A stretch of DNA of 64,000 nt from DAOUJI01 sp965219565 (GTDB lineage Bacteria; Chloroflexota; Dehalococcoidia; Lucifugimonadales; JAGWBF01): assembly GCA_965219565.1 (NCBI GenBank), contig OZ244780.1:2170001-2234000 (forward strand). The letters run 5' to 3'. Under the pieces are notes generated by a model that did no database searches, had not been told where the DNA came from, and worked only from the letters and a program-made list of their open reading frames with translations. The position numbers and the translations under genes are program-made. Positions 41,759 through 50,149 of this stretch are shown in pieces. Every line of letters begins with the position of its first letter. Positions within the stretch are counted from its first letter, which is position 1.

Positions 41759-42634
41759 CTAACCGTCGCGTTCCGTGGTCCGCTCTTCTATGCGGTACAG
41801 CTCCGGCAGCCCGATTATCCCCTCAATCCACTCCCTAGCTTGGATGGCCGTCTCATGATCAAATTGGGGCCTGCCCGTCTCTATGTATGCGGAAAAGACG
41901 TCTCTGACCGCTTGCGCGGCGGCAATGGCAGCCGTGGTGGCATCCAGGACCATCTTGTAGCCCATGTCCTCAAGCTCAGACCAGGACAGAATGGGCCGTC
42001 CCAGTCTATTGCCGGGGCTGTTGACGTAGATGGCCGGGGCGCTTACCTCCCTGGGGACCAGCCTGGCTTCCTCCAAGTTGTTTGGGAAGACCTCCACCAT
42101 GTCGCATCCGGCTTCCGCATACAGGTTGCCCCTGGATATTCCTTCTTGCACGTTGTCCGTGCGCATGGCGTCGGTGCGGCCCACGATGACGAAATCGGGG
42201 TCGGAGCGCGCCTCCACTGCCGCCTTGATTTTGTCAACCATCTCTTCGGCTGGGATGACGTGCTCTATGCCTCTGTGATAGTGGGCCCTCTTGGGGTAAA
42301 ACTGGTCCTCGATGTGGATGCACGCAATTCCAGCCGCCTCCGCCTCGCGCACCGCGCGGTGGACGTGGACGGGTTCACCGAACCCGGCCCCACAGTCCAC
42401 TTTGAGGGGGACGTTTACCGCCTGGCAAATATACCGGGCTGAGTTCATCACCTCGGTCATGGTAAGCAGCGGCTCGGTGGTGCACAGGTGGGCGCCCAGC
42501 TGGAAGCCTCCTAAACCCAGGGCCTGAAATCCCAGGCTCTCAGCTATGCGGGCAGTCAGTGGGTCATACACGTTGACGGCCCTGATAAGGCCCGGCGCAT
42601 TCAGCATTTCCCGCAGGCGGCGTGTTGTCTTCAT
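41759..42634 (-). CDS. Isocitrate lyase/PEP mutase superfamily protein
   Basis: 291 residues with the ICL/PEPM barrel: 'VNVYDPLTARIAESLGF', 'KVDCGAGFGEP' with the metal-binding Asp, 'IHIEDQFYPKRAHY', and 'FVIVGRTDAM'. The flexible loop that in isocitrate and methylisocitrate lyases reads K(K/R)CGH has no Cys here (KRAHYH). That argues against a lyase using the Cys acid and leaves oxaloacetate decarboxylase- or hydrolase-like chemistry as possibilities. Substrate unknown. Confidence 0.82.
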   Translation of the reverse strand: MKTTRRLREMLNAPGLIRAVNVYDPLTARIAESLGFQALGLGGFQLGAHLCTTEPLLTMTEVMNSARYICQAVNVPLKVDCGAGFGEPVHVHRAVREAEAAGIACIHIEDQFYPKRAHYHRGIEHVIPAEEMVDKIKAAVEARSDPDFVIVGRTDAMRTDNVQEGISRGNLYAEAGCDMVEVFPNNLEEARLVPREVSAPAIYVNSPGNRLGRPILSWSELEDMGYKMVLDATTAAIAAAQAVRDVFSAYIETGRPQFDHETAIQAREWIEGIIGLPELYRIEERTTERDG

Positions 42635-42691
42635 AAGCCGAATACTAGCACAGGCCGGGTCAGGGAGCCACTCTAGGCTTGCAGATTTTCA

Positions 42692-42727
42692 CCCTCACCC
42701 GAACCCTCTCCCGTCAAGGGAGAGGGG
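42692..42727. repeat. Short copy of the palindromic intergenic repeat
   Basis: Contains CCCTCACCC, then CCCTCTCCCGTCAAGGGAGA, matching in inverted orientation the right half of the element at 20031-20108. Lies between divergent genes at 42634 and 42846. Confidence 0.7.
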
Positions 42728-42845
42728 CAATATCTCCTCACCGATAGCGTGCATAGGGCGGATTGACAGGGGACAGCGGCCCATCTACACTCCAAGCTAG
42801 CCTGAAAGCGGCTATCCAGCCTGTCTTAGGATTGCAGGAGGAGAA

Positions 42846-43340
42846 TTGACCAGCCAAAAAGCCGCCTATCTGGAGGCCATCGACTCTTACCAGAAGGAAT
42901 TGGAACGCCTTCTGGAGGGCATCGACTACTGCTTCGATTGGCGCGCGGAAGAAGGGGAATGGTCGGCACGGGAAGTCATCTACCACATGCTCCACAGTCC
43001 GGTCGGCGGCGTCCATAAAGCTGTCCAGGGAATGCTCTCAGGACAACCGGAGACGGTCAATTTAATCGCCGATGAGACTCACCTTACACCTGAGCGTCAG
43101 GAGAGGGACTTGGACGGAGTCCGTCAGGACGTCGCGGAGCTCTTGTCGGGGCTGCGGGTGGCTGTTGAGTCGGCCAGCGAAGAGGAATTGGACAACGCTC
43201 AAGCGGACGTGTACCTGAGCCGCACCGGCGCCACCGAACCCCGTACAGCCCGCACCATGGTGGAGCGGATATTCGTCGGCCACTGGAAATCGCATCTGGA
43301 ACAGATTGCCGCCCTGAGAGAGAGCCTGGGTCTGGACTAG
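42846..43340 (+). CDS. DinB-superfamily protein
   Basis: 164 residues from TTG 42846 after GGAGGAG. Four-helix bundle pattern with 'WSAREVIYHMLHSP' supplying the first His and 'FVGHWKSHLEQIA' the second and third. These positions bind a metal in DinB/YfiT proteins, several of which are thiol-dependent transferases. It lacks the glutaredoxin part seen in the 5458 gene. The MaoC gene follows after 36 bp. Confidence 0.7.
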   Translation: MTSQKAAYLEAIDSYQKELERLLEGIDYCFDWRAEEGEWSAREVIYHMLHSPVGGVHKAVQGMLSGQPETVNLIADETHLTPERQERDLDGVRQDVAELLSGLRVAVESASEEELDNAQADVYLSRTGATEPRTARTMVERIFVGHWKSHLEQIAALRESLGLD

Positions 43341-43376
43341 ACCCGATCCGACAAGCACAAGACCAAGGGGGACAAT

Positions 43377-43853
43377 GTGAGCGCCACCGTGAACGCCGAA
43401 GAGCGTTTTGGCTACTACTATGAAGACTTGGAGCCGGGCACGCTGATAAAGCACTGGCCCGGCAAAACCATCACCGACTCAGACAACAATCTGTTCTGCC
43501 TGCTGACTCGGAATGAGCAGCCCCTCCATTCGGACCTCCACTACATGGAGACCTCCCACCAATACGGCAAGATTCTCGTTGTGGGCACCCTGGTCTTCAG
43601 CCTCGTAGTGGGCATGACCGTGCGGGACACCAGCGGCAAGGCCGTGGCCAACCTCGAATACGAGAAAATCACCCACGACGGCCCTACCTTCATAGGCGAC
43701 ACGGTCTACGCAGAGACTGAGATTCTGGAAAAGCGCGAGACCAGCAAGGGAGACCGGGGAGTCATCTACGTGGAGACCCGAGCCCACAACCAGCGGGACG
43801 AGAAGATACTGACCTTTCGCCGTCGGTTCCTAGTCCCCAAGAAGAACGCGTAG
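43377..43853 (+). CDS. MaoC-family dehydratase (mesaconyl/methylmalyl-CoA type)
   Basis: 158 residues from GTG 43377. The hydratase motif appears as 'ITDSDNNLFCLLTRNEQPLH', with the catalytic Asp-Asn and His, and 'GDTVYAETEILEKRE' is the usual second half. The FCLLT-N-PLH form is that of mesaconyl-CoA/beta-methylmalyl-CoA dehydratase-like proteins, so a C4-C5 branched hydroxyacyl-CoA is a fair guess. Confidence 0.83.
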   Translation: MSATVNAEERFGYYYEDLEPGTLIKHWPGKTITDSDNNLFCLLTRNEQPLHSDLHYMETSHQYGKILVVGTLVFSLVVGMTVRDTSGKAVANLEYEKITHDGPTFIGDTVYAETEILEKRETSKGDRGVIYVETRAHNQRDEKILTFRRRFLVPKKNA

Positions 43854-43903
43854 CCCACGTTCGACGACCGGTCATCTAGGAATCAGGCGTTTTTTAGACG
43901 AGG

Positions 43904-44608
43904 TTACAGACTAAGGGTCCCCTGCTGGGCTGACGAACCTTTCGGGGGACCAATGCACTCAGGTCCCGCAGCTTTAACGCTATTGACCCCTGACGATACT
44001 TGGCGGCACTCCATCTCGGTTGCCGAGTAAGGCAGCAAGAGCTCGTTCAGCAAGGCCAGGTCATTCACTTCTCGGTCAAGCCAGGTTTCCTCGGATTCCT
44101 GAGACAGAATGACCGGCATTCGGTCGTGAATCGGCTCCAGTAGACTATTTGCTTGAACGGTGATGACGGCACAGGACTGGACTTCTTCCCCATCAGGAGA
44201 CGTCCATCGCTCCCGAAGCCCGGCCAAGGCGAAAGGTCGTTGGTCTTTTAGAGTAAAATACAGTGGAATCCGCTCCCGGCCAGCCTTCCTCCATTCAAAG
44301 AACCCGTCGGCGGGCACCAAACACCTGCGCCTTTCCAAGGCAGACCGAAAAAGGCCTCTTTGAAGCAGACTTTCGGCCCGCACATTTATCAAGGGGCCGC
44401 GTTTCCCTTGTCCCTTGGAACCTCTAGGGATGAGGCCCCACCGCATCATCCTTCCCTCATTCATCCCTTCCACAGACCTAACGACAGTCAGGACCTGTTG
44501 GGTGGGAGCCACGTTGTAACGGGGAGGTGCATCCAGCCCGGACAGATCGAAATTAAACCGTTCTTGAAGGGTCCGCCCGTCAGTCGTGATTGTGAACCGT
44601 CCGCACAC
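43904..44608 (-). CDS. SRAP-family abasic-site DNA-protein crosslink protein (YedK/HMCES)
   Basis: 234 residues from GTG 44608, so that Cys2 (MCGRFTITT) becomes the N-terminal nucleophile after Met removal. It also keeps the Asn of RYNVAPTQ, the Glu of VRAES and the His of HDRMPVIL. The protein forms a thiazolidine bond to abasic sites in single-stranded DNA and shields them during replication. AGGA lies upstream, and the preceding small gene stops 2 bases before the start. Confidence 0.93.
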   Translation of the reverse strand: MCGRFTITTDGRTLQERFNFDLSGLDAPPRYNVAPTQQVLTVVRSVEGMNEGRMMRWGLIPRGSKGQGKRGPLINVRAESLLQRGLFRSALERRRCLVPADGFFEWRKAGRERIPLYFTLKDQRPFALAGLRERWTSPDGEEVQSCAVITVQANSLLEPIHDRMPVILSQESEETWLDREVNDLALLNELLLPYSATEMECRQVSSGVNSVKAAGPECIGPPKGSSAQQGTLSL

Positions 44609-44610
44609 TC

Positions 44611-44919
44611 CTACCGGCCCTCAGTATGGCTCGGGTCCTGATGCCATATCTCATACACCGACTCCAGGAATCCGGTGGCGTAGTTGCGGTGGTTGAAGAC
44701 CATGCCCGAGTCGTGGGCGTCCCGCTTGGCCTGCTCGTAACGGCGCACCGCCGTTTCAATGTCATAGGGAAAGGGTATGGCGCCCATGTAGTGGAGAAAA
44801 GCGGGCAGGTCTGACCACTCGGCCAGCTCATAGTAGCTGGCCTCGGTAACGCCCCAACGCCTCCCGTCCTCTCGTCCGCGGTAAAGGCACCAAAATCCCG
44901 TGTCGTCTGCCTGGCTCAT
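44611..44919 (-). CDS. Hypothetical protein, coupled to the SRAP gene
   Basis: 102 residues, with many aromatic residues (Tyr, Trp, Phe) and no membrane segment or known motif. Its stop lies 2 bases before the SRAP start, so the two are probably translated together. No family recognised. The C-terminal part 'YATGFLESVYEIWH' could be a helix used for binding. Confidence 0.6.
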   Translation of the reverse strand: MSQADDTGFWCLYRGREDGRRWGVTEASYYELAEWSDLPAFLHYMGAIPFPYDIETAVRRYEQAKRDAHDSGMVFNHRNYATGFLESVYEIWHQDPSHTEGR

Positions 44920-44973
44920 AGGGCCCCGTTTCGATAGAGCCCGATCGCTGGTCTCAAGCGCTTTGGGGCTTCC

Positions 44974-46620
44974 TTAACTCAAGTTGGCGAACCCGTCGGG
45001 GGTCTGCACCTCTATGACCGTCAGCACGTCAGACTTCAGGGCGTCCTCCAACGCAGAGGTCATCTCAGCCACGGTGCCCACCTGAACTCCGTTGGCGCCG
45101 TAGGACTCGGCCAACCTGGCAAAGTTCGGGTTCTGCAGCTCTGAACCTATAAACCGTCCGCCAAAGTCGGTGGTCTGGCGCTGTTTCAGGACTCCCCAGG
45201 CGCTGTCATTGAACACCATCACCACCTGGTTCAGCCCATACTGGACACAGGTGCCCAGTTCCTGCATGTTGAACTGGAACCCGCCGTCTCCCGTCAGGCA
45301 CACGACCTGGCGCTCAGGGAAGGCGGCCTTTGCGCCCGCCCCTGCCGGAAGCGCGAATCCAAGGCCTCCCCAGTGGGACAGAAGATAGCTCCGGGGTTCG
45401 TATACGGGGAGCAGGTAGTTGGCGGCCGAGTGGGTGGCCACGTTTACGTCACCGGTGAAGATGGCGTCCCTGACGGTCACGCTCCTGATGGCCTCCATGA
45501 CCTTCAGTTGGTTGGACATGGTCTCTTGCTTGTGGGCTTGGATGGTCTGCTTGAGGTCGGCCACTTCCCGGTCAAAGCCGGCTTCGATCTGAGCGGGCTT
45601 TCCTTGTACGGCGTTCTTGACGGCGTCCAGCACAGCCTTGGCGTCGCCCTCAACGCTCAGGCTGGCGTCGTACACTTTCCCGATGGCCGTCTTGTCGGCG
45701 TCCACGTGGATGATGTTCTCCGGCAGCCTCCATCCACGCCCTTTGGTCCGGGACACGGCTAGGCTGGAGCCGACCACCAGGAGCGTGTCCAGCCCGTCCA
45801 GGAACTGCTGGAGCGGGTCAGAGTCCATGTCGCCGCCCCGCGGTATACCCTTGTGGGAACCCAAGGCCAACGCGTGATCGTCGGGAATGGCGCCCTTACC
45901 CTCGGCGGTTGTCAACACCGGCACTCCCAGGGTCTCGGCTAGGGCCGCAAGCTCCCCTGAAGCCCCAGACCTGTGGAGCCCTGCTCCCGCCAGGATGGCC
46001 ACCCGCTTGCCCGACAGCAGCCGCTGCGCCGCCTGTTCTATCTCGTCCGGGTCAGGGGCAGGAAGACTCTTCTGCTGGTATTGGGGAATTTCCAGATCGG
46101 CCTTGTCGAACTGGACATCGACTGCGATTTCCACCTCGATGGGACGGGGACGCCGTGTCTGGAACCGTTCGAACGCCTCGTATATGCGGTCGGGGATGGC
46201 GTCGATCCGGCCAACGTGGGAGTTCCACTGGGTCACGGACGTGAACATTCCCAGCTGGTCCTTCACCTCATGGGTGGCGCCGACGCCAAGACGGTACACG
46301 TCCTCTTCAGCGGTGGAAGTGAGGTTCAACACAGGGGACGAGGCCAGGTACGCCTCTCCCATGCCGCCCATGGAGTTGGCGGCTCCCGGACCGGTGCTGG
46401 TCAAGCAAATTCCCGGCTTTCCGCTGACCCTGGCGTAACCGTCAGCCATCAGGGCAGCGCCATGCTCGTGACGCGCCGAAATGAACCTGATGGCGTCCCG
46501 ATGGTCGTAAAGGGCGTCGTATATGTCCATCATGTGGGTGGATATGATGCCGAATATGGTGTCCACACCCTGTGCCTTAAGGGTTTCGACTACTGCCTGC
46601 CCGCCTGTAAGCTGTGCCAT
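44974..46620 (-). CDS. Acetolactate-synthase-like TPP-dependent enzyme
   Basis: 548 residues from ATG 46620, which has GAGGTG upstream. Paralogue of the 35817 gene over its full length. It keeps the canonical TPP-activating Glu (SARHEHGAALMADGYARV, E52), the central FAD/nucleotide-like domain, and GDGGFQFNMQELGTCVQYG with FNDSAWG for Mg-TPP. Reaction unknown; ALS, benzaldehyde lyase and oxalyl-CoA decarboxylase have the same fold. Confidence 0.86.
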   Translation of the reverse strand: MAQLTGGQAVVETLKAQGVDTIFGIISTHMMDIYDALYDHRDAIRFISARHEHGAALMADGYARVSGKPGICLTSTGPGAANSMGGMGEAYLASSPVLNLTSTAEEDVYRLGVGATHEVKDQLGMFTSVTQWNSHVGRIDAIPDRIYEAFERFQTRRPRPIEVEIAVDVQFDKADLEIPQYQQKSLPAPDPDEIEQAAQRLLSGKRVAILAGAGLHRSGASGELAALAETLGVPVLTTAEGKGAIPDDHALALGSHKGIPRGGDMDSDPLQQFLDGLDTLLVVGSSLAVSRTKGRGWRLPENIIHVDADKTAIGKVYDASLSVEGDAKAVLDAVKNAVQGKPAQIEAGFDREVADLKQTIQAHKQETMSNQLKVMEAIRSVTVRDAIFTGDVNVATHSAANYLLPVYEPRSYLLSHWGGLGFALPAGAGAKAAFPERQVVCLTGDGGFQFNMQELGTCVQYGLNQVVMVFNDSAWGVLKQRQTTDFGGRFIGSELQNPNFARLAESYGANGVQVGTVAEMTSALEDALKSDVLTVIEVQTPDGFANLS

Positions 46621-46778
46621 GTTCACCTCGCATCGACCGTAGGGATTGGCTTGTGAAAAGGATTATACAACAAAGTAGGCCGCTTTCTCCGGCGTTCCAG
46701 CCTTCACCCACTCATGGAGAAGAGATAATTGATGATGGGTATATAATTGGGCCACCCTGTTTCTGGAGCGACGTCTCT

Positions 46779-48215
46779 ATGGCTGACGCCCGGCCCGGCG
46801 AACACCCCCGCCGCGTTTACGCACTGAGTCCCAAGGAACTCACCGAGGAGCAGCTGGCCGTGGTGTGCGCCATGACTTCCCGCCGTCCAGAGCCTTTTGA
46901 TGAGATAGCCCAGCAGGTGACGCAGGAAAGGGCAGCAGACTTTCATGAGCGTTGGGTGCTGGGATACGGACACGCCTCCGTGGCTGAGCACGCAGTCATA
47001 CACATGGCGGTCGAGAACATCTCCCGGCTGGCCTGCGACGCTCTCGAGGACAACAGGCTCGCGTCCTACACGGAGAAGTCCTCCCGATACCAGGTGATTG
47101 ACCAGGGCAGCTACCATGTCCCCCAGGAGCTGCAAGACCACCCAGAGCTTCTAGATCTGTACAAAAGGACCTGCGACGGGCTGTTCCAGGCGTATCAGGA
47201 AATGACGGACGCCGTTGCCGAACGGCTGCAACAGGAGTCCGGCATGACTCCACAGAGAGCGCAGAGGACCGCCATCGACAGCTGCCGCTTTCTGCTTCCC
47301 ACCGCAACGCTGACCAACGTGGGCGTTACTATGAACGCCCGGGTCATGGAACACGCCGTATCCAAGCTGCTGTCGTCGGAGCTATTTGAGGAGCGCGAGC
47401 TTGGCGAACTCCTGAAGGAGAAGGGGCGGGAAATCACGCCGACCCTAATCAAGTACGCAGACGAGAACTCCCATCTCAAAGTCTCCTCCAAAGCCCTGCG
47501 GTCCCATCGGGACCTCATCGAATCTAGCGCGGAGGCGCCGGATACGTCCGTGAGGCTTCTGCACTACGACCCCGACGCCGAAAGGAAGCTGACCGCGGCT
47601 CTTCTGTACAGGTCCGCGAGATCGCCCTACGCCGACGTTTGGGCCGCCGTGGAGCGTATGAGCGAGGCCGACATGGAGCAGGTCCTCGACAGCTCCTTCG
47701 AAGAATTCGGCCCCCATGACGCCACCGTCAGGGAGCTTGAGACGGTGGACTACTCTTTCGAGCTGGTCTTGGACTACGGCGCATACAGGGAATTCAAGCG
47801 CCACCGTATGCAGACATATCTTCCCCAGCCACTCTCAGTCGACAACGGGTTCCTGATGCCCCGGCGCATCAGAGAAGCAGCCTTGGAGAGCCAGTTCGCG
47901 GAGGCCATGAACATGGCGTCCGAGTCCTTCCATAGAGTCCACGAGTCTCTTCCCCACGTAGCGCCGTATCTGGTGACCCATGCCCACTACCGCAGGGTGT
48001 TGACCAAGATGAACCTGCGGGAGTGCTACCATCTCTTCAAGCTGAGGACTCAGCCAACAGCCCACTTCTCCATAAGGAGACCGATCGAGCAAGCTATGAA
48101 GCTAGCTGTGGAAGTCCATCCACGGCTGTTCAAGCATCTCAAATTGAGACGGTTCCCCGACTGGTGGGAGAGCTTCTACCCAGAGTCCTCTGGATCCCGG
48201 CCTGCGCCGGAATGA
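46779..48215 (+). CDS. Two-domain FAD-dependent thymidylate synthase (ThyX) homologue
   Basis: 478 residues from ATG 46779 (GGAG upstream), about twice the usual ThyX length of 220-250. The first half resembles ThyX around 'YGHASVAEHAVIHMAVENIS' and EKSSRYQ (about residue 102). The second half again resembles ThyX, with 'YREFKRHRMQTYLPQPLS' (about 341) and an 'LRECYHLFKLRTQPTAHFSIR' block. In single-domain ThyX the RHR and the SxRY parts of the motif lie together; here each half has one of them. Two such halves could form the active sites of a pseudo-tetramer. Whether it still makes dTMP is untested. Confidence 0.78.
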   Translation: MADARPGEHPRRVYALSPKELTEEQLAVVCAMTSRRPEPFDEIAQQVTQERAADFHERWVLGYGHASVAEHAVIHMAVENISRLACDALEDNRLASYTEKSSRYQVIDQGSYHVPQELQDHPELLDLYKRTCDGLFQAYQEMTDAVAERLQQESGMTPQRAQRTAIDSCRFLLPTATLTNVGVTMNARVMEHAVSKLLSSELFEERELGELLKEKGREITPTLIKYADENSHLKVSSKALRSHRDLIESSAEAPDTSVRLLHYDPDAERKLTAALLYRSARSPYADVWAAVERMSEADMEQVLDSSFEEFGPHDATVRELETVDYSFELVLDYGAYREFKRHRMQTYLPQPLSVDNGFLMPRRIREAALESQFAEAMNMASESFHRVHESLPHVAPYLVTHAHYRRVLTKMNLRECYHLFKLRTQPTAHFSIRRPIEQAMKLAVEVHPRLFKHLKLRRFPDWWESFYPESSGSRPAPE

Positions 48216-48342
48216 CGATGCAAGAATCTCAACGCCGTAGGGCAATGGCTGCCGGGGAACCATGCGTTCCATCCTTCCCCAAGCCGCTTGGAAAGCTCCA
48301 AATTCTCTTCCGCAACCGTTCGTTTGGAGCCGGTGCGTTCAA

Positions 48343-48372
48343 TTGACTGCTACAACCGGGTTGTGCTACGCT
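48343..48372 (+). promoter_or_regulatory. Candidate promoter for the IscA-like gene
   Basis: TTGACT, 18 bp, TACGCT, about 72 bp before ATG 48445. Confidence 0.35.
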
Positions 48373-48444
48373 TTCAGACGAGCATCGAGCGATCGTTTAA
48401 GCTGGGCAAGCAAGATGGGAATCCCCGGAGAAGGAGCGGTAAAA

Positions 48445-48831
48445 ATGATTCAGGTCACGTCCCCGGCGCTTGAAAAGATCAAGGAAGTCATCAGTGAGCA
48501 GGGAGAAGACGCGGCTTCTCTCCGGGTTATCGCCATACCGGCTCCCCAGGGAGGCGTCCAGTACATGATGACGATGGAAGAAGAGTCCCAGGACGACGAC
48601 ACCATAGTGGACCTGGACGGCGTCCAGTTCCTCATGGACTCCGACTCCATTCCCTTCCTGGAAGAGGCCACGATAGACTACATCGAAGACCTGACCAGGG
48701 TCGGCTTCGTCATCAACAATCCGAACTTCCAGGTCGCAGGCGGCTGCGGCAGCGGTTCATGCGGCTGCGGTTCGCAAGAGGGCGGTGGCGGAGGCTGTGG
48801 CTGCGGAAGCGGCGGCTGTGGAAGCCACTAG
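48445..48831 (+). CDS. IscA/HesB-like iron-sulfur carrier homologue with Cys/Gly-rich tail
   Basis: 128 residues from ATG 48445 (AAGGAG upstream). The core matches A-type carriers: 'ALEKIKEVISEQGEDAASLR', then the strand block and 'IDYIEDLTRVGFVINNPN'. The first cluster-ligand Cys, in the usual GGCSG-type turn, is replaced (APQGGVQ). The C terminus instead is a run of Gly and eight Cys (GGCGSGSCGCGS...CGSH). The protein may bind a cluster or metal only through that tail. Confidence 0.82.
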   Translation: MIQVTSPALEKIKEVISEQGEDAASLRVIAIPAPQGGVQYMMTMEEESQDDDTIVDLDGVQFLMDSDSIPFLEEATIDYIEDLTRVGFVINNPNFQVAGGCGSGSCGCGSQEGGGGGCGCGSGGCGSH

Positions 48832-48876
48832 CTCGCGCCCGCGCTGACGCCCTTTCAGCGCATCACATCCGTTAAA

Positions 48877-48912
48877 CAATAAAAGAGGCCCGCGCTAGGG
48901 CCTCTTTTATTG
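48877..48912 (+). terminator. Rho-independent terminator
   Basis: A 15-bp inverted repeat, CAATAAAAGAGGCCC / GGGCCTCTTTTATTG, with a six-base loop and a T-rich 3' arm. It lies about 45 bp after the IscA-like stop and could work in both directions. Confidence 0.9.
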
Positions 48913-49043
48913 TGCTTCACACGGCGGCTACAGGTGAGCGCCTTGACCCGTCGGCTGTGAGACGCGTACTATTCCTAGAAATCGGGCATCGCGCATTTCC
49001 GGTATTTCCAGGCGCAGTCTGGATGCCGACCACGGAGAACGAG

Positions 49044-50130
49044 ATGGAATTCGGCCTTTTCATGATGCCGCTTCACCCGCCCAACAGGTCTTACGCCGAC
49101 TCCTATGACAGGGACTTGGAGTTGCTCGTGCTGGCTGACGATCTTGGCTACCATGAGGCCTGGATAGGCGAGCACGTAACCGAGACGTGGGAGAACGCTC
49201 CCGCGCCGGAACTCATCATCGCCCAGGCTTTGGCCCGGACCAAGAACATCATCCTGGGCACGGGCGTGACGCTGCTTCCCCTTCACCATCCGGTGGACAC
49301 CGCCCACCGCATAGCCATGTTGGACCACATGGCCCGAGGGCGCCTCTATTGGGGCGTGGGCATGAGGTCAATCCCCACGGACTTGCAGATGTACGGTCTG
49401 GACCCCCGAGGACTTGGACTCGGTCAGGGAACGCAGCAGAGAAGCCCTCGAGATAGTCCTGGGCCTGTGGGCCTCGGAGGACGGCCAGTACCACTACGAG
49501 GGAAAGCACTTCAGCGTACACTCCCCAGACGCGCCGGAGGAGCTGAACCGACGCCTGTACTACAAACCTTACCAAAAGCCCCATCCGCCCATAGGGATGG
49601 CGGCCACCTCCCCAAGCCCCAACACTCCCTACATGGCCGGGTCCAGAGGATGGATCCCTATGAGCAGCCCGACGCTGAACGCCGAAAAGCTGAGGGTCCA
49701 TTGGGACGCCTATGCGGACGGAGCCAACTCCTCGGGCCGTACGCCCAGGAGGTCAGACTGGCGCATCGCTAGGGACGTCTACGTAAGCGATACTCCCGAA
49801 CGGGCCAGGGAAGAGGCCCGTATAGTGTTGGGCAGGCCCTGGAACGAGCACCAGTGGAAGAACCGCAGGCACGGCGGACAGTTGGAAGCCCACAAGGACG
49901 ACCCGGACATGCCCGACGAAAGCGTGGACGTGGACTTCATGATGGAGCACAACTGGATTGTCGGGGACCCGGGGGAGTGCGCCGACAAAATCACACGTCT
50001 CTACGAAGCGGTCGGAGGGTTCGGCCAGATTCTGGTAATAACCCATGACCCAGACGACCACTCGCTGGTACAGCGGTCTCTCAAGCTGCTCAAGGAAGAA
50101 GTCGCTCCCAGGTTGGAAGCCCTGGGCTGA
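49044..50130 (+). pseudogene. LLM-class flavin-dependent oxidoreductase, frameshifted
   Basis: Starts at ATG 49044 (GGAGAA upstream) with MEFGLFMMPLH and luciferase-like blocks 'AWIGEHVTETWE' and 'MARGRLYWGVGM'. The frame is lost at a run of five C (49403-49407). Removing one C joins the downstream frame exactly (YGLDPED-LDSVRERSREAL), which continues to 50130 and would give a 361-residue intact protein. Either a recent frameshift mutation or a one-base read error in the C run; all other codons look under selection, so an error or very recent event is likely. Confidence 0.82.
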
Positions 50131-50149
50131 ATCCCGACGCTGTTCCGGT

